Assembly (NCBI GenBank): GCA_014529385.2
Contig: CM043964.1
Location: 3,393,497 to 3,457,496 of the forward strand
DNA: 64,000 nucleotides
Direction of reading: 5' to 3'
Source: Adiantum capillus-veneris
Taxonomy: Eukaryota > Streptophyta > Polypodiopsida > Polypodiales > Pteridaceae
Every line of letters starts with the position of its first letter. Positions within the stretch are counted from its first letter, which is position 1. Under the pieces are notes generated by a model. The model was not told the DNA's origin, did no database searches, and saw only the letters and a program-made list of their open reading frames with translations. The translations under genes and the position numbers were made by a program. Of this stretch, positions 1 to 12,271 are shown one piece after another.

Positions 1-14
1 CGGATAGATCTTTA

Positions 15-1049
<1,035 letters not shown>

Positions 1050-1367
1050 TAGTCTAAAGTGCCTTTGATTCACATTAGCACGCGCACACCTTCCTTCCAA
1101 TGAGATTCTTTAATTTTGTTAGAGATTTTTTTTAATCCACAATTTGCAAAACAATTCTTCCATCTAGTATTGGACAACAAGATAACACATGTAAGGACTA
1201 ATTATGCAAAACAAATATATGATATAGTATTAAAATTTTGGTAAGCTTTTTGCACTTCTTAATTGACTACGGGTGAAGGTTCGTCTACATAAATTTTGAA
1301 CACTCATTTTTATGGGAGTGTTAGTAAGCTTGCAACTGATCTTCAAAAATGCTTTTAGAATGTCTGT

Positions 1368-1721
1368 CACATTCTTTTGTTGAGATGATGCCACTTGAAG
1401 ATACCAAATCTCGATCCCCTAAAGAATAGCGTACTTTAGAATCTTTGTTGCATACATTTGTTGAGAGACCAAAATGCCATTTGAAATTACCAAACCACAT
1501 TCCCTAAATAATAGTGTAGTATTCATAAGCATGTCATCTCAAACTCAAAGTTTAAACTATTTCAAGTTTGATTGATACATTATGTTGGAATGTTCATAAG
1601 CTTATAATCATTATAAAAATGCTCTCAGGATTTTTGTTGCATACTTTTGTTCAGAGATGAAGATGCCATTTGAAGTTCCCAAACCTCCATCCCTAAAGAA
1701 TAGTTTAGTAGTCATAAGCAT
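1368..1721 (-). repeat. Three diverged copies of one RT segment
   Basis: Copies of about 75-82 bases lie at roughly 1368-1442, 1449-1530 and 1640-1721. Each carries ATGCCATTTGAA, a CCCTAAAGAATAG-like block and TTTTGTTGAGAGA. In coding orientation each encodes the copia 'SNGILVSQQ.YA.KIL' segment. They look like internal duplications made before or during decay of the fragment. Confidence 0.75.
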
Positions 1722-1864
1722 GCCATCTTAAACTCGGAGCTTAACCTATTTCAAGTTTGATCAGTTGATTTTGCATGATCACATGTAAGGATCAAGTCAT
1801 TCACCGATATACGCGATAACAATGACATGCATTTCAATTTTTTCATTAGAAATAAATTTGCATT

Positions 1865-2000
1865 AGATGCACTCCTTTCAAAGCCAAAATGCTTGAAAAA
1901 TGATACCATGCTCTTGGTTGTGTGCTTGAAAATTTTCATCAGATGCACTCCTTTTAAAGCCAAGGTGCTTGAAAATGATTTGGTTGTGTGCTTGAATCCA
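1865..2000. repeat. 76-bp imperfect tandem duplication
   Basis: AGATGCACTCCTTTCAAAGC starts at 1865 and a near copy starts at 1941. Both continue through TGCTTGAAAATGAT and TTGGTTGTGTGCTTGAA. The duplication lies inside the decayed copia RT and repeats part of the FGFERSAS box. Confidence 0.85.
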
Positions 2001-2128
2001 CAAGTTCTTTTTCAACCTTTAAAACTTTGGTAGAGCTTTATATACCTCCTCCTTGAGATGTCCTTTTAGAAAAGTTGATTTCATTTATGGATTCATGAAT
2101 TTTCAATAATGATCAAAGAAAGTATCAT

Positions 2129-2286
2129 GCTAATAGTGGGCACACAAGTTGTAGGTTTCATTTATCAAAGCATTCATCTTATGAAAAAACCTTGTGCTCC
2201 TATTTTTGCTAATAGTGGTCACGCAAGTTGTAGGTTTCATTTATCAAACCATTCATCTTATGAAAAACCTTGTGCTCCTATTTTTG
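2129..2286. repeat. 79-bp tandem duplication
   Basis: Two near-identical units, 2129-2207 and 2208-2286, both begin GCTAATAGTGG and end near CTCCTATTTTT. Only a few substitutions separate them. The unit is within the copia RT relic. Confidence 0.92.
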
Positions 2287-2767
2287 CTTTGAACTTTAAC
2301 AATGAGCCATCAACTTTGTTATTGTTTTTCCAAATAAATTGGTTGTCAATGATCTCCTTGTATGGTGTTTGATCCGCTTCATAACTTTATACTGTAGCTG
2401 CATTGCCTCTTTCCATCACATTTTCCATGGCTTCTTTTATAGAATTTGGTGTGTTTACACTACCTATGATTTTAGCCATTAGGCCCGTCTATTATGCTAT
2501 TCTCTTACGCCATCACCTGATGCCTATTAATGCTAACACCAAGGTTGGGATGATCAAACAACCATTGATCCCACTTTGATAGTTTCTTTTTCTATAATGC
2601 TACAACATTATTATTTCTTTTATATGAGTTGCCTTCATTAGAGTAATCCTCCTCAACTTCTACTTCTCTTTGGCTAAACAAGATTGAATTGCTTCTTCAT
2701 TTTATGAGAAATTCGATGAACCAATTTTCCTTAAATACCACTTAGTCTATTGAGTATTTGTTAAAAT

Positions 2768-2937
2768 AAATGAGAGACTCGAGACTAGACAAAGAAAAAA
2801 TAATGATGACTATAAGTAGAAATGAATATGGCAGATACTGGCTCAAACTGAGAATAAGTTGACATGAATACGACAGATACTAGATCAGACTCAGCATGAG
2901 TGGCTAGTATGGTGCTCCATGAGTAGGACCGAGCCTT

Positions 2938-2990
<53 letters not shown>

Positions 2991-3078
2991 GGGATAGCCT
3001 TTGATATTGGGCTAGCTAGATTTGGTGGACCAATAGGAGTAGGATAACCTTATTTAAAGCAAACCCTTCAGTTTTAGG
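2768..3078 (-). repeat. LTR-like dispersed repeat, left copy
   Basis: This block aligns by eye with 21216-21438 through GAGACTCGAGAC, TGCTCCATGAGTAGG, GGCTAGCTAGA and TAACCTTATTTAAAG. The right-hand neighbour AATTCCCCCTTTAA reads on the minus strand as a polypurine tract (AAAGGGGGAATT). That would make this the 3' LTR of a minus-strand element. The right copy has a primer-site-like sequence beside it. The copies are diverged and the ends are not exact, so LTR status is inferred. Confidence 0.55.
2942..2988. repeat. (GT)n microsatellite
   Basis: About 23 GT units, inside the left LTR-like repeat. The right copy has a short TATATATA run at the corresponding place instead. Confidence 0.97.
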
Positions 3079-3277
3079 TTAAGAATTCCCCCTTTAATCT
3101 CATAGGTGGTCAACCTTTTAGATGAACATTTGAGAGAAGGTGAAAAGAATACTATGGAAGTCGGTGGCCTATGATAGACGAGAAAAATAAAATTGAAGGG
3201 ATCAAAGGTGGTTTTCCAACATGGCTTAGAGGGAGTGTTACATGGCTCATAGGTCGTCAACTACCATCATGGCACAG

Positions 3278-3389
3278 AGGTAACCACTCTATGCTGCTGA
3301 GGTTGGATTACACATGACCTCTCTATGTTGCTGAGGTAACCACTCTATGCTGCTGAGGTTGGATTACACATGACCTTCGATGGCCTACA
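3278..3389. repeat. 56-bp tandem duplication
   Basis: Units begin AGGTAACCACTCTATGCTGC at 3278 and again at 3334, and both continue to GGATTACACATGACC. The second unit diverges near its end. Confidence 0.9.
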
Positions 3390-4510
3390 TGTTCCCGCCC
3401 TTCAATCCAAAAAGCATTGCCCCCCTCAAACCAAAATCAAGGCAAAATCCAAAAGATGAAGAGTAAATAATAAACTTATTGATTAGAAAAACCATGCAAA
3501 GGGTGGTCGTACCTCATATCGAGAGGTATGGGTAGTGTCTAAATCCATGTGGTATAGCTAAATGCACATGTAAGGGAAATGGAAAAGACACAATGGAGAA
3601 AAACCTTTTGGGTTGGTTGATGCTAATGAAGGGGAAAACTTTTAAGATTTTATGGCTGTTTTAAATTTTTGGAGAGCTTGATTAGAATGCCTGATAAATG
3701 TTCATGGATAGTTCAAGCTTTGAAGAACCATGCCATCTGTGTTGATTCTCCAACCTTGGTCGAGCCATCCATGGTGATAAAGCTTTGCCGATGGTATTCA
3801 CAAGTAGACAATCCTTGAGTTTAAATCGGCATCATAGATAAGATATGCAACACAATAGCTTGGTAGGTATAAGCCCACGTGTTTCCTTGAGCTTGGGAGC
3901 TCCATGGACATAAATGATGTCAAAGTGGATCCCATGTGTGTGAATGGCCATAGTTGGCGATGACCATGATGATGAAGCATAAAGTTGATTGAAAATCCTT
4001 GCAGTTGAAGCAAGGAAATAATATTCAAACATCCTTATTTTCTTGGAGACAACTCTTGGCTTGCTGCTCTATGAGAACATGGGCTAAAATCTTGAGTTCT
4101 TGCTAGGAGACTCCAATGAGCCATGTGACGGGGGCTTATGTAAGGCAAAGCCTTAGTAGAGCAAGTGGGAAATGACGCCATGGAAACACCAACATCCCAA
4201 CCAAAATCTAAATTTAAAAGACAAGTGCCTAAATCATGGGAACACCAACATCGCATCCAAAGTCTGCCAAAATCCGCTTTCAAACGACAAGTGTATTCCA
4301 GCTGATTTCAGAGCCCAAGACTATCAAGAAATAGCAAAAGGAGTGCCTTTTTGCTTGTTGGGCATCTTGATGAGCTTTGATATCAGTCAAAGCAAAGATG
4401 GAATTGGGTCCTTCATAAATTTGAAGCCAATCTTCAAAGATGGAAAGGTTTTTTTTCTAATATGCCAAGAAAATTTTTGATAATAAATCACTACGTTGTG
4501 TCTTCTTTAT
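3390..4510. other. No gene recognised
   Basis: Open frames here are short, overlap on both strands and match no family I know. If the LTR-like pair at 2768 and 21216 is real, this would be the internal 3' part of that old element. Confidence 0.4.
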
Positions 4511-6154
4511 TGTTCTATGTTTCTTGCTAGAGACTTCCCGAAACAGCTCTCCAACAACTACACAAGGCATGCAAAAACTTGTTTTGGAAGGGTGGTCCAT
4601 CCAAGAAAGGCATGGCCAAGATTAGCCTGGAATTTTGTATACTACCTAAAGACCAAGTTGGCTTGACAATCATTTTTATCTCATCAACGACAGATAAAAT
4701 TATGGCAGAATGGGTCGTGAGAACCTTTTTCTCCCCGCACGCTGATTGGGTTCAACTAGTACACAAGGATATCAAACAATGCTCCTTTGTCCAAGTCGTA
4801 TTTTGGAAGAATCTTCCTGTATTGTTTATCCTTGGCTCCTCTCTCCCCATTAAATGCAAAGGTTCAGACTTGTTTAAAGGAATGTGGCATGCGTGGAACA
4901 TATATAAGCCATTCCTCACATTGGATATTGATAGCACATCTAGTTGGGGAATATCAAGTTTGATTGTTCATGGTGGTTTGCATTGAATGTCACCATTGGA
5001 ATCTCAAGACGTTTGTAAAAATTCTCAAAAAAGGGATATGCACATGGCAAGATGTGTGGGACAAAGATAGAAGAAGGTTCTTCTCAGAAGGGGAAATAAC
5101 GTCTAATTTTGGCCTCAATCTCAATGAATGATGCCACGTTTCTTTACCGACATATTTTCCTATTTCAAGAAGGGCAAAATTGGAAGATTGGATGCGGTGG
5201 GAGCCTTGATTTACGGCATTTGCAATGGCCAAGATGGTTTCCTTCAATCAAAATACATAGGCTTCAACAACCCACTTCATTATCTTTAAGTAGTAAACAA
5301 GAGTTAGGGTATTCATAAGATAGTGGAAATGGAAATTCTTGATGCCTTTAGCTCCAAAAAAAATGCTCTTCTATGGCTTATTCTTTACAAAATTTTGTGC
5401 ATAGGTGATAAGGCTCTCAAGATCAAACTCAGGAACAAGATCTGTCAGCAATACAAACCTATTCCAAAGGAAATCTTCCATTTATTATTTTCTTGCAAAG
5501 CTAACAACAAATATTTGCAAATTTTGAAGCATTTGGCAAGCATTAAATGTTCTAATTGTCTTGGAAGCATATTCTTTTAGGCGAATTCATGGGATTCCCC
5601 TACGATGATGTGCGGGTTGAATATTTATGGCACATTTGGATCAAAAGATGTAATAAAATTTTTGCCAATTCTCACCCAATTGGCAATGAATGTCTCTCTA
5701 TTGTTATTTTGCAGGCCTCTGAAGTTAAAAACTGCCTACTCATCTTTGGCATTTTGAAAGAACTGTCAGAACTAAAGTAAATAGATGTGATAATGAATGT
5801 TTGGACAATGTCAAAGCTTTTCTAAAACTTTTCCCAGTTGGAAAAGTGATTTGGTGGATGCAGCAAAAGCCTTACTGGTTGAGCTTTATATTTACGAAGA
5901 GCACAACAATAAAGTGGCCAATGCTTAGTGTAGCTGGTTGCGAGTGTCTAGGCAGACCAGGGCCAAACTATATTATGAGGTCTTTATTTATAAGGCAATT
6001 TGGACTTCTAAAATGTTTCTATTTTTAAGGCACATAAGGCACTTGAATGTATTTACCCACGTCCATATGACCGAGGTCCCCCATCTTATGGCTATGTAAA
6101 ATTTGTACTCTTTCTAATATAATTTCTTGCATATTTACAACATTTTAAAAAAAA
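4511..6154 (+). pseudogene. 5'-truncated, degenerate LINE (RT tail to poly-A)
   Basis: From about 4525 the plus strand encodes LPETALQQLHKACKNLFWKG, then KKGMAKISLEFCILPKDQ and SDLFKGMWHAWN. This matches the segment after the catalytic core of plant non-LTR reverse transcriptases, where 'FLW.G....+.+.+W..+C.PK..GGLGI' is typical. Later pieces are broken by stops and frameshifts. The fragment ends near an A-run (about 6146-6154) after an AT-rich tail, as expected for the 3' end of a LINE. No endonuclease or RT catalytic core remains, so 5' truncation at insertion is likely. It differs from the GC-rich LINE at 6758-21061. No target-site duplication was identified. Confidence 0.7.
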
Positions 6155-6468
6155 AGTGTCGAGTTGATGTCCCCCTATCAGTCAAACACGAGGGGTAGTA
6201 GGCAAGTAGGCACCTTGGATGATCGTAGCAAGCTGGTCAGGCACACATTGAAGTGGCCACTAGTCAATTGTCAACAAGCATAGTAGAGCATCCGCCGATA
6301 GAGAGCGTCCATCTGGACCCACCAAGATAGGAAAATGGGCTTGGAGGCTTGGTGAAGTCCGCCCAACCTACACCTTGAATAGTAACTACGTGAAGCCAAA
6401 CTAGGTAATCAAAGTATTAAGGGCTCTATTGGGGTGACTTGGGGGCTCCTTGAGGGTCTCTCCCATAC

Positions 6469-6471
<3 letters not shown>
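6155..6471. other. No gene recognised
   Basis: This is single-copy-looking sequence between the poly-A of the LINE remnant and the (CA)n tract. No coding or repeat signal was seen. Confidence 0.4.

Positions 6472-6566
<95 letters not shown>
6472..6566. repeat. (CA)n microsatellite
   Basis: About 47 uninterrupted CA units. Apparent reading frames of Val-Cys across it are artefacts. Confidence 0.98.
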
Positions 6567-6567
<1 letters not shown>

Positions 6568-6740
6568 CTTTGGCTGAGTAATTAAAGGGCTTAAGACTCC
6601 TCATATTGTGGATCTGTGGATCTTAGGATCTCTAATCAAAGCTAAAACAAAAACCGGTAACCTTAGGCATTACACAAAATTTAAACTAGAATTGAAAGAG
6701 GTTTGAATGGGTTTACTAATTGTAAGCAAAGCTTACAAGC

Positions 6741-6757
6741 TGATTGATCATGTAATT
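6741..6757. repeat. LINE target-site duplication, left copy
   Basis: TGATTGATCATGTAATT is found here, next to the T-run that is the LINE poly-A on the other strand. It recurs exactly at 21062-21078 beyond the LINE 5' end. Confidence 0.92.
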
Positions 6758-6900
6758 TTTTTTTTCCCGAGAAAAAGATCCTTCTATTAGTTAATGAAAA
6801 CTGCCCATAGGGCTACATCCACCTCTGCAAGAGAGGGCTACAACAAGCATGATGGGAGACTCTCCCAATGAAAAAACAAAATATATACAATGAGGCTAAA

Positions 6901-7682
6901 TCAAGAGATGGGAGGAGGGAAGAGCCACACAGGTGGACAATAGTGCCATTTGATCACCCCCTGGACTATGGTGTAGAAAGGCCCAGGGCGCCAGAGTCGA
7001 AGGAAAGCCTCGCGGCGCTCCCGCATGCGGTCGGAGCTACCCTGTAGTCCCTCAAGCTGTCCTCTGAGAGTATGGATCAGCTCTAGCCAAAAGTCACGAA
7101 CAGTCTCTGCTGGTGGCACAGGGCGAGCCTCAAAGATGCGGAAACAGCGGGCCCGCCAGATGAACCAAAGTGTCAGGCCATTGATGAGCTCCCAACACTC
7201 CTCTCTCTCACTGCACCACTCCTGTGGAGTAAGCTCTGTAGCACGCTGGAGTGTAGGTCGCCCCCCCTGCATCACTATCATCCTGCTCGTGGAAGATAGC
7301 TCAAACTGAAGTGCCGGGCCCGTGAGGGTGGACCAAGCTGCTTCCCCCCAAGTGTACTGTTGAGCCATGGAGAGGGCAGGCATCAGCCGAAGAACTCGTA
7401 GCCACACCTGCTGGGCCGAGGGACAGTCCCAAAGACAATGACGCTGACTCTCCACCAACTGGTCACAAGTTGCACATGCGACTGAGAGACCACTATGTGC
7501 AAGACAGCTCCCTACTACTGTGGCTCTGTGTGAAACCAGCCACTGAAACAAAGTGACGCGCCTTGGCTGTCTGGAGTCCTACAACCTCTGCCAAAAGGCT
7601 ATCAACAACTCGACTGTGAGGCCCTCCTCCTGCCAATGACGTGCTGCAGCGGGGCGGGCTCTCTTTGTGATGCAAGTATATG
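6901..7682 (-). pseudogene. LINE ORF2, C-terminal zinc-binding part
   Basis: This is the 3' end of LINE ORF2, cut off from the rest by the Ty3 insertion. On the minus strand it reads RRVTLFQWLVSHRATVVG, then CATCDQLVES and HCLWDCPSAQQVW. This is the zf-RVT pattern (C-x2-C ... H-x4-C, then VW) found at the C-terminus of many plant LINE proteins. The frame is open from 7682 to the stop at 6901 except for one TAG at 7579-7581, where family members usually have a Trp. About 130 bases of 3' UTR follow before the poly-A. The frame does not join exactly to the other side of the insertion, so a further indel is likely. Confidence 0.85.
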
Positions 7683-7686
7683 ACGT

Positions 7687-8958
7687 TGTGGAGTGCAAAC
7701 GACAATGAAAATGAATGCCCCTATAGCCTTGCACCGATCACACCGTTGGAAAGAACAACAGCTACACCGTCAAATTCACCTGTGTTAAACACCTGTAAAG
7801 CTTGGAGAAGAACAGATCTAGCATAAACCACACTTGGAATTAGAAAAATTAGAGAACATGGGTGTGTAGATTGGCTCGTGTAGATGTTCGCAGAGCATCC
7901 ATATGCTTGATTCCGATAAGGAATGAGCCAATTACAAGCATTTGAAGTTCGGGGGTTTTCAAAAAGCTCCAAAAAAGAGGTCTCTGGAAAGTATCTGCAG
8001 GTGTGCAGAGAAATGCAGCTATTAAATGGGGATTTTTTTGGCTCTTATCCTAAGGGATTTTCTCTCCCCTCTTAGCCGACTTCATTTTCCCCTTTAGGCA
8101 CCTTTTTATTGGTCCATTTTGAGCCTTTTTTGGGTAAAAAATGGGCTGTCGGCCACTTTTTGACCAAGGCAAGTGGGGGGGGGGGGGGGGGGGGGGGGGG
8201 GTGGGGGACAGTGTCCAGGGACCAAAAAATGGGCCACGCACCTGTCCAAGCAGTGGGAATACATATTGGGCGGCCCCTCCTCTCCCCAAAGTCAACGAGC
8301 GCTCTCAAGTAAGCCCAAGAAGCTCCATTAACTCCTTTGATACACTCATAGGGGGTACCCACTCCCCCCCTTATACCCTCCATTTGTCATTTTCTCCCCC
8401 CCATGTGGGATTATTCCATTGCCACTTGGCACCATCCTCCCACCTTCCCCAACTTCCCCATGTCCAAATCTGAAATTTCTGTTTTGCCCCCAATCCGAGC
8501 CATTTTCACGGAGGCATAGCGGGTGACCCCGACCACCAAATGTAGCGCCGTAAAGCATGGCTTGGAGCTTGTTACCCCGGCTAACTCCAGAAATTTCTAA
8601 ACATACCATTGCTAAAAAAAACCATCAAGTCGGACCACTTGCCGTCTTTCCCCGTGCATCCACCGCCACTTTTTAAGTGAAAAAACCATCCACTTCGAGT
8701 GCGTGTAACTCATGATATCGGAGTCCGATTTGCAAGCTATCAAGCACGACTAGGAATGCTCATTAAAAACTATTTTTTGAAAGATCGACCAACCCAAGAC
8801 TCAACCAACCGCTTGACCAAAACCAAGCCTTTGTACATAAATTTTACAAGAGCACTCCAAAAACTCAAAGCATTATATACATCTATATACTCGGGGCTAG
8901 TGAGCAAGGTTTTTAGCATGGATTAGCAACTTCATTTCCACCCAAAAAATGTCTGACG
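7687..8958 (-). repeat. Tat element LTR (3' LTR in element orientation)
   Basis: A 1272-bp LTR matching 14646-15896 along its whole length. It contains a run of 27 G at 8175-8201 where the partner has 12. On the minus strand, just inside the element, GGCAAGGGGG lies within a purine-rich stretch at about 8959-8985 and is a candidate polypurine tract. The short open frames across the LTR are not genes. Confidence 0.93.
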
Positions 8959-8988
8959 TAGCTTGCCAACCCCCCCTTGCCTGCTTAG

Positions 8989-10313
8989 TCATTCATGACA
9001 AGCAGAGGTCTCTAGCGTGAATAAGTGCTGCATTTCATCCCCAGAAACCTCGTCCACAGTTTCAGATGTTTCCGCATTGTCTTCTTCTATTGATAGCATT
9101 TCATCAGTCACCATTGTCATCAAACGTGCCAAATACTTCTTCAATCTGTAACCATTAACACGGTATTTATTCTCTACACCATTTAAGTTTGCCAATTGAT
9201 ATGTGCCATTTTCAAATTTGTTTACAACAGTAAAGGGACCTTCCCACTTAATCTGAAACTTTTTTTGGAAAGTATTGTCCAGTTTACGATTGTACCGCAA
9301 CACAAGATCACCCTTTTCAATTCCTTTATCCTTGACGCATTCATTAGCCTTCATTTGAGCCTTCTTTGACACTTCTTCATAATGACTCAAGGCCGAAATT
9401 CTATCTAACTGCAAGCATTGTAAATCCAACAACCTTTTCTGCCAAGCATCTTGTTGCTCTTCACCTTCCAATGACAACCACTTAAGTGCAGGGATTTCCA
9501 CTTCAATGGGTAATAAAGCTTCCTTGCCATAAATCAAGTGATAAGGAGAAAACCCTGTGCTTGTTTTGATAGCGGTTCTATAAGCCCATAGTGCACAAGG
9601 CAACTCTGAATCCCAAGTCTTCCCATGTGTCTGAGTCATTTTGGTCAAGATATTCACTAACTCTTCATTGAATCTCTCATTAAGACCATTGCATTGTGGA
9701 TAATAAGGAGAACTGTATCTATGTTGTATATTAAGCTTTCCACAAAGGAAATCAAACAACTCTCCTCTAAATCCTGGTCCCCGATCAGAAAGTAGTTCCA
9801 AAGGCACACCAAACTTGCAACACATGTCTTTGTACACAAACTTCCCCATTTCTTTACTAGTAATCTGTTTGACAGCCTTATCTTCTGCCCAACGTGACAA
9901 ATAATCCACTGCTATCAAAATGTAAACATTTCTTTTACCAGTCATGGGTAGGGGTCCAATGGCATCAAGACCCCATTTCTTTTACCAGTCATGGGTAGGG
10001 GTCCAATGGCATCAAGACCCCATTTTTCAAATACATCAAAAGCTAAAATCATTTTTCGCGATTCAGGCTTCAAAATTCTCTTCCCCATCTTCTGGCAAGA
10101 CAAACAAGACTTGCACGAATGGTTCACATCCCGCTGGACACTCGGCCAGACATAGCCTTCTTGTAAAATCTTATGTAGCATAATCTTCATGGCAAAATGT
10201 CCTCCATAGGATCCTTCATGGTTCTCTTCTAAAATCTTATAGATCTCTTCTTTCCAGGGCACACATCGCAATATCAAATCACTTCCTTTTATATAAACCA
10301 CATCACGAAGCAT
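8989..10313 (-). pseudogene. Tat element integrase, frameshifted by duplication
   Basis: The minus strand encodes the integrase. The zinc-binding part lies at about 10220-10080 (GGHFAMKIMLHKIL, then HSCKSCLSCQKMGKR). The core follows with its catalytic acids in AVDYLSRWAED, LLSDRGPGFRGE and GLNERFNEELVN. A C-terminal region with LKKYLARL ends at 8989. The core is open from 9945 to 8989. It is separated from the zinc finger because a 47-bp segment (9927-9973) is duplicated in tandem at 9974-10020, which shifts the frame and brings a stop. Without that duplication the two halves would join through GLDAIGPLPMTGKRN-VYILIA. The enzyme would insert the cDNA into the genome. Confidence 0.9.
9927..10020. 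repeat. 47-bp tandem duplication in integrase
   Basis: Two units, 9927-9973 and 9974-10020, appear identical. Each starts CATTTCTTTTACCAGTCATG and ends ATCAAGACCC. Because 47 is not a multiple of three, the integrase frame is lost. Confidence 0.95.
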
Positions 10314-10520
10314 TTTGTACTTTTTGGCTCTTCACATAAAAGCATAATTTTTGGATGATGGCAAATCTTCAGGTAAAAGACCTGTAAGCAGAAAATCCGC
10401 TTCCTTTGATAGCACTTCTCTTCCATGATATAGAGGGACATCAGCCTTCAACACAAACACACAAGTGATCATTTCTTGGGCAGCATCATGAGCTTCTTCA
10501 GTCTGAGACCTCTCAATATG

Positions 10521-11243
10521 CTATAAACTCCATGCCTCAAACTTTTTAAGCAAAGATTTCACTTTGAAACACAAATTTTTCAACTTAGGGTTCTTATTCT
10601 TCCACACTCCCAATACCTGCTTCACAACCAACAAGGCATCTCCTTTGACTTGCAGGCGTTTAATTCCCAACTGTAAGCAAATGTGGAGACCGCCCTCAAG
10701 GGCCATGCACTCTGCTTCATTATTACTTTTCGCATCAAGCTTTAGCCCTTGTTTCCTCACAAGATTTCCTTGCGCATCATAGACAACAATCCCTCCAGAA
10801 GCAGCTTCATGACTTCTTCGATAAGAGCCATCAAAATATAATAGTGAAGCATTGGATATAGCAGGAGTTTCAACCTTCTTCCTTTGCACCATCTCTTCCT
10901 TAACCAAATTAGGAGTCTCTTTGTAAGTGAGTAAATCTTCCAAGGTAGCCCGAGTACTCTCTTCCACTAAAAAAGTGAATTGAAATTCATGCAGTTCTAT
11001 AACCCATTTCATCAATGTCTTTGATATATTTGAGTTATTAAACAACTGAGGCAGCAATGAATAGTTGGTGTGAAAAGTGAACGACTTTTGCAATAGGTAA
11101 TGCTTGAATCGTCTGCAAGCATAGACCATACCGATCATCACCAACTCAATCTCTGAGTACTCTCTTTCATGAGGGGTTTTAACTCGGCTAGCATAATAAA
11201 CAGGCTTCATATACTTGGACTCCTTCCCTCTTTGCAATAACAT
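10521..11243 (-). pseudogene. Tat element double RNase H
   Basis: The first half (11243 to about 10960) is the usual retroelement RNase H and connection: KPVYYASRVKTPHEREYSE, RRFKHYLLQKSFTFHTNYS and FLVEESTRATLEDLL. The second half (about 10860-10560) is a separate archaeal-type RNase H: LLYFDGSYRRSHEAASGGIV, LDAKSNNEAECMALEGGL and KGDALLVVKQVLG. In the first domain some catalytic acids look altered; for example TNYS stands where TDH is usual. In the second, D of YFDGS, E of NEAE and D of KGDALL are present. A duplicated RNase H in this position defines Tat-type Ty3 elements. The frame is open for 240 codons and ends in a stop at 10521. Confidence 0.88.
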
Positions 11244-11326
11244 AGCCCCAATGGCATCATCTCCAACTGATGGATTAACATAAAATTATTTCTCCCAGTC
11301 AAGAGCTTGCATAATAGGCAGTGTGC

Positions 11327-12269
11327 TCAAAACTTCTTTGACCTTATCGAAAACTTCTTCACAGTCTTGTGTCCACTCCAATGGATCATTTTTAACCACT
11401 TGTTGCAGTGGGTACAGTAACTATGATGCCAAAGGTATGAATCGAGACAGATATTTAACCTTCTGAATGAAAGTAGCCAATTGTCTTGTATCCTTTGGGG
11501 ATGATAGCAATAATAAGGCTTCCACTTTCTCTGGATCTGCCTCAATCCCATTTTCTGAAATCACATGTCCGAGAAGCTTCACCCTTGGCTGCGCCAAATG
11601 ACATTTTTTGGGGTTTAGCTGACCCCCGCATTCATCATACCTTGCAAACATCATTTCGAGCTTCTGAACATGCTCTTTCCTTGAGCTGTATACACAAAAA
11701 TCATCTATGAACCCTTTGACAAACTTCCCAAGAAATGGAGCAAGGAGCCAGTCTACTTTCCTTTCAAAGGCTCCTGGTCCATTTGTCAACCCAAAAGGAA
11801 GGCAACAAAAGCAGAAGCAACCCCATGGCGTGATAAACGTAGTCTTTTTCGTATCTTCAGGAGCAAGGATAAGCTAAAAGTATCCTGAATACCCATCACA
11901 GACACTGTATCTCTCAAAACCAGCCACTGCATCTAGCAATTGATCAATAAAAGGCAAAGGGTAAGGGTCTTTCTTGGTTACCGCATTTAATGGCTTGTAA
12001 TCAACACATACTCTCCAACGCCCATCTTTATTTGGGGTGACTATGACAGGGCTCACCCATTCAGCATTATCCACTGGCACAATGAATCCTGCATCCAAAA
12101 GCTTATCCACTTCTTCCTTTAAGGCATTCATCTGCTCCTTGCCCATCCTCCTTAACTTCTGTCTGATTGGTTTTGCCCCTTCAACTAGCTCGATCTTCAC
12201 AGGATCCCCAACAAAACCTCTTATTTCCTTATATGAGGTAATGAAAAGATTTGGAAACATGTCCAACAT
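11327..12269 (-). pseudogene. Tat element reverse transcriptase
   Basis: Minus-strand RT in two frame-compatible pieces. The first (12269-11874) has LDAGFIVPVDNAEWVSPVIV, DGRWRVCVDYKPLNAVTKKD and YPLPFIDQLLDAV. It stops at a TAG that likely replaced CAG. The second (to 11421) has LPFGLTNGPGAF, then FVKGFIDDFCVYSSRKEH. The usual YxDD box therefore reads FIDD here. LGHVISENGIEADPEKVEAL and FIQKVKYLSRFIP follow. Another frame then carries the region leading to RNase H, with more damage. The enzyme copies element RNA into DNA in the virus-like particle. Confidence 0.9.
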
Positions 12270-12271
12270 TG

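Larger units (their letters stand above)
1050..2480 (-). pseudogene. Degenerate Ty1/copia pol fragment (RT to RNase H)
   Basis: Read on the minus strand in shifting frames, this matches the copia reverse transcriptase in order. Near 2440-2400 there is SIKEAM. Near 2350-2300 there is KVDGSLLKFKA, then AQGFS. Near 1850-1790 there is FGFERSASNANLF followed by DLILT, a decayed YVDDLILTGD box. Further down are FEMT and SNGILVSQQMYATKIL, typical of the palm/thumb region. Near 1130-1080 there is ESHWKEGVRVLM-IKGTLD, typical of the start of RNase H. There are many stops and frameshifts, and several short tandem duplications lie inside the fragment. No LTRs were found that belong to it. It is an old relic with no product. 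Confidence 0.8.

Noticed and set aside
3798-4032. Minus-strand open frames near 3.8-4.0 kb
   Set aside because: Two overlapping frames of similar length with no recognisable motif and no start context. Considered as an exon of a host gene but unsupported.
8050-8609. Overlapping proline- or glycine-rich open frames, repeated at 14808-15547
   Set aside because: They lie in the Tat LTRs and come from the G-run. Their wording is not conserved between the two LTR copies in a way that suggests coding.
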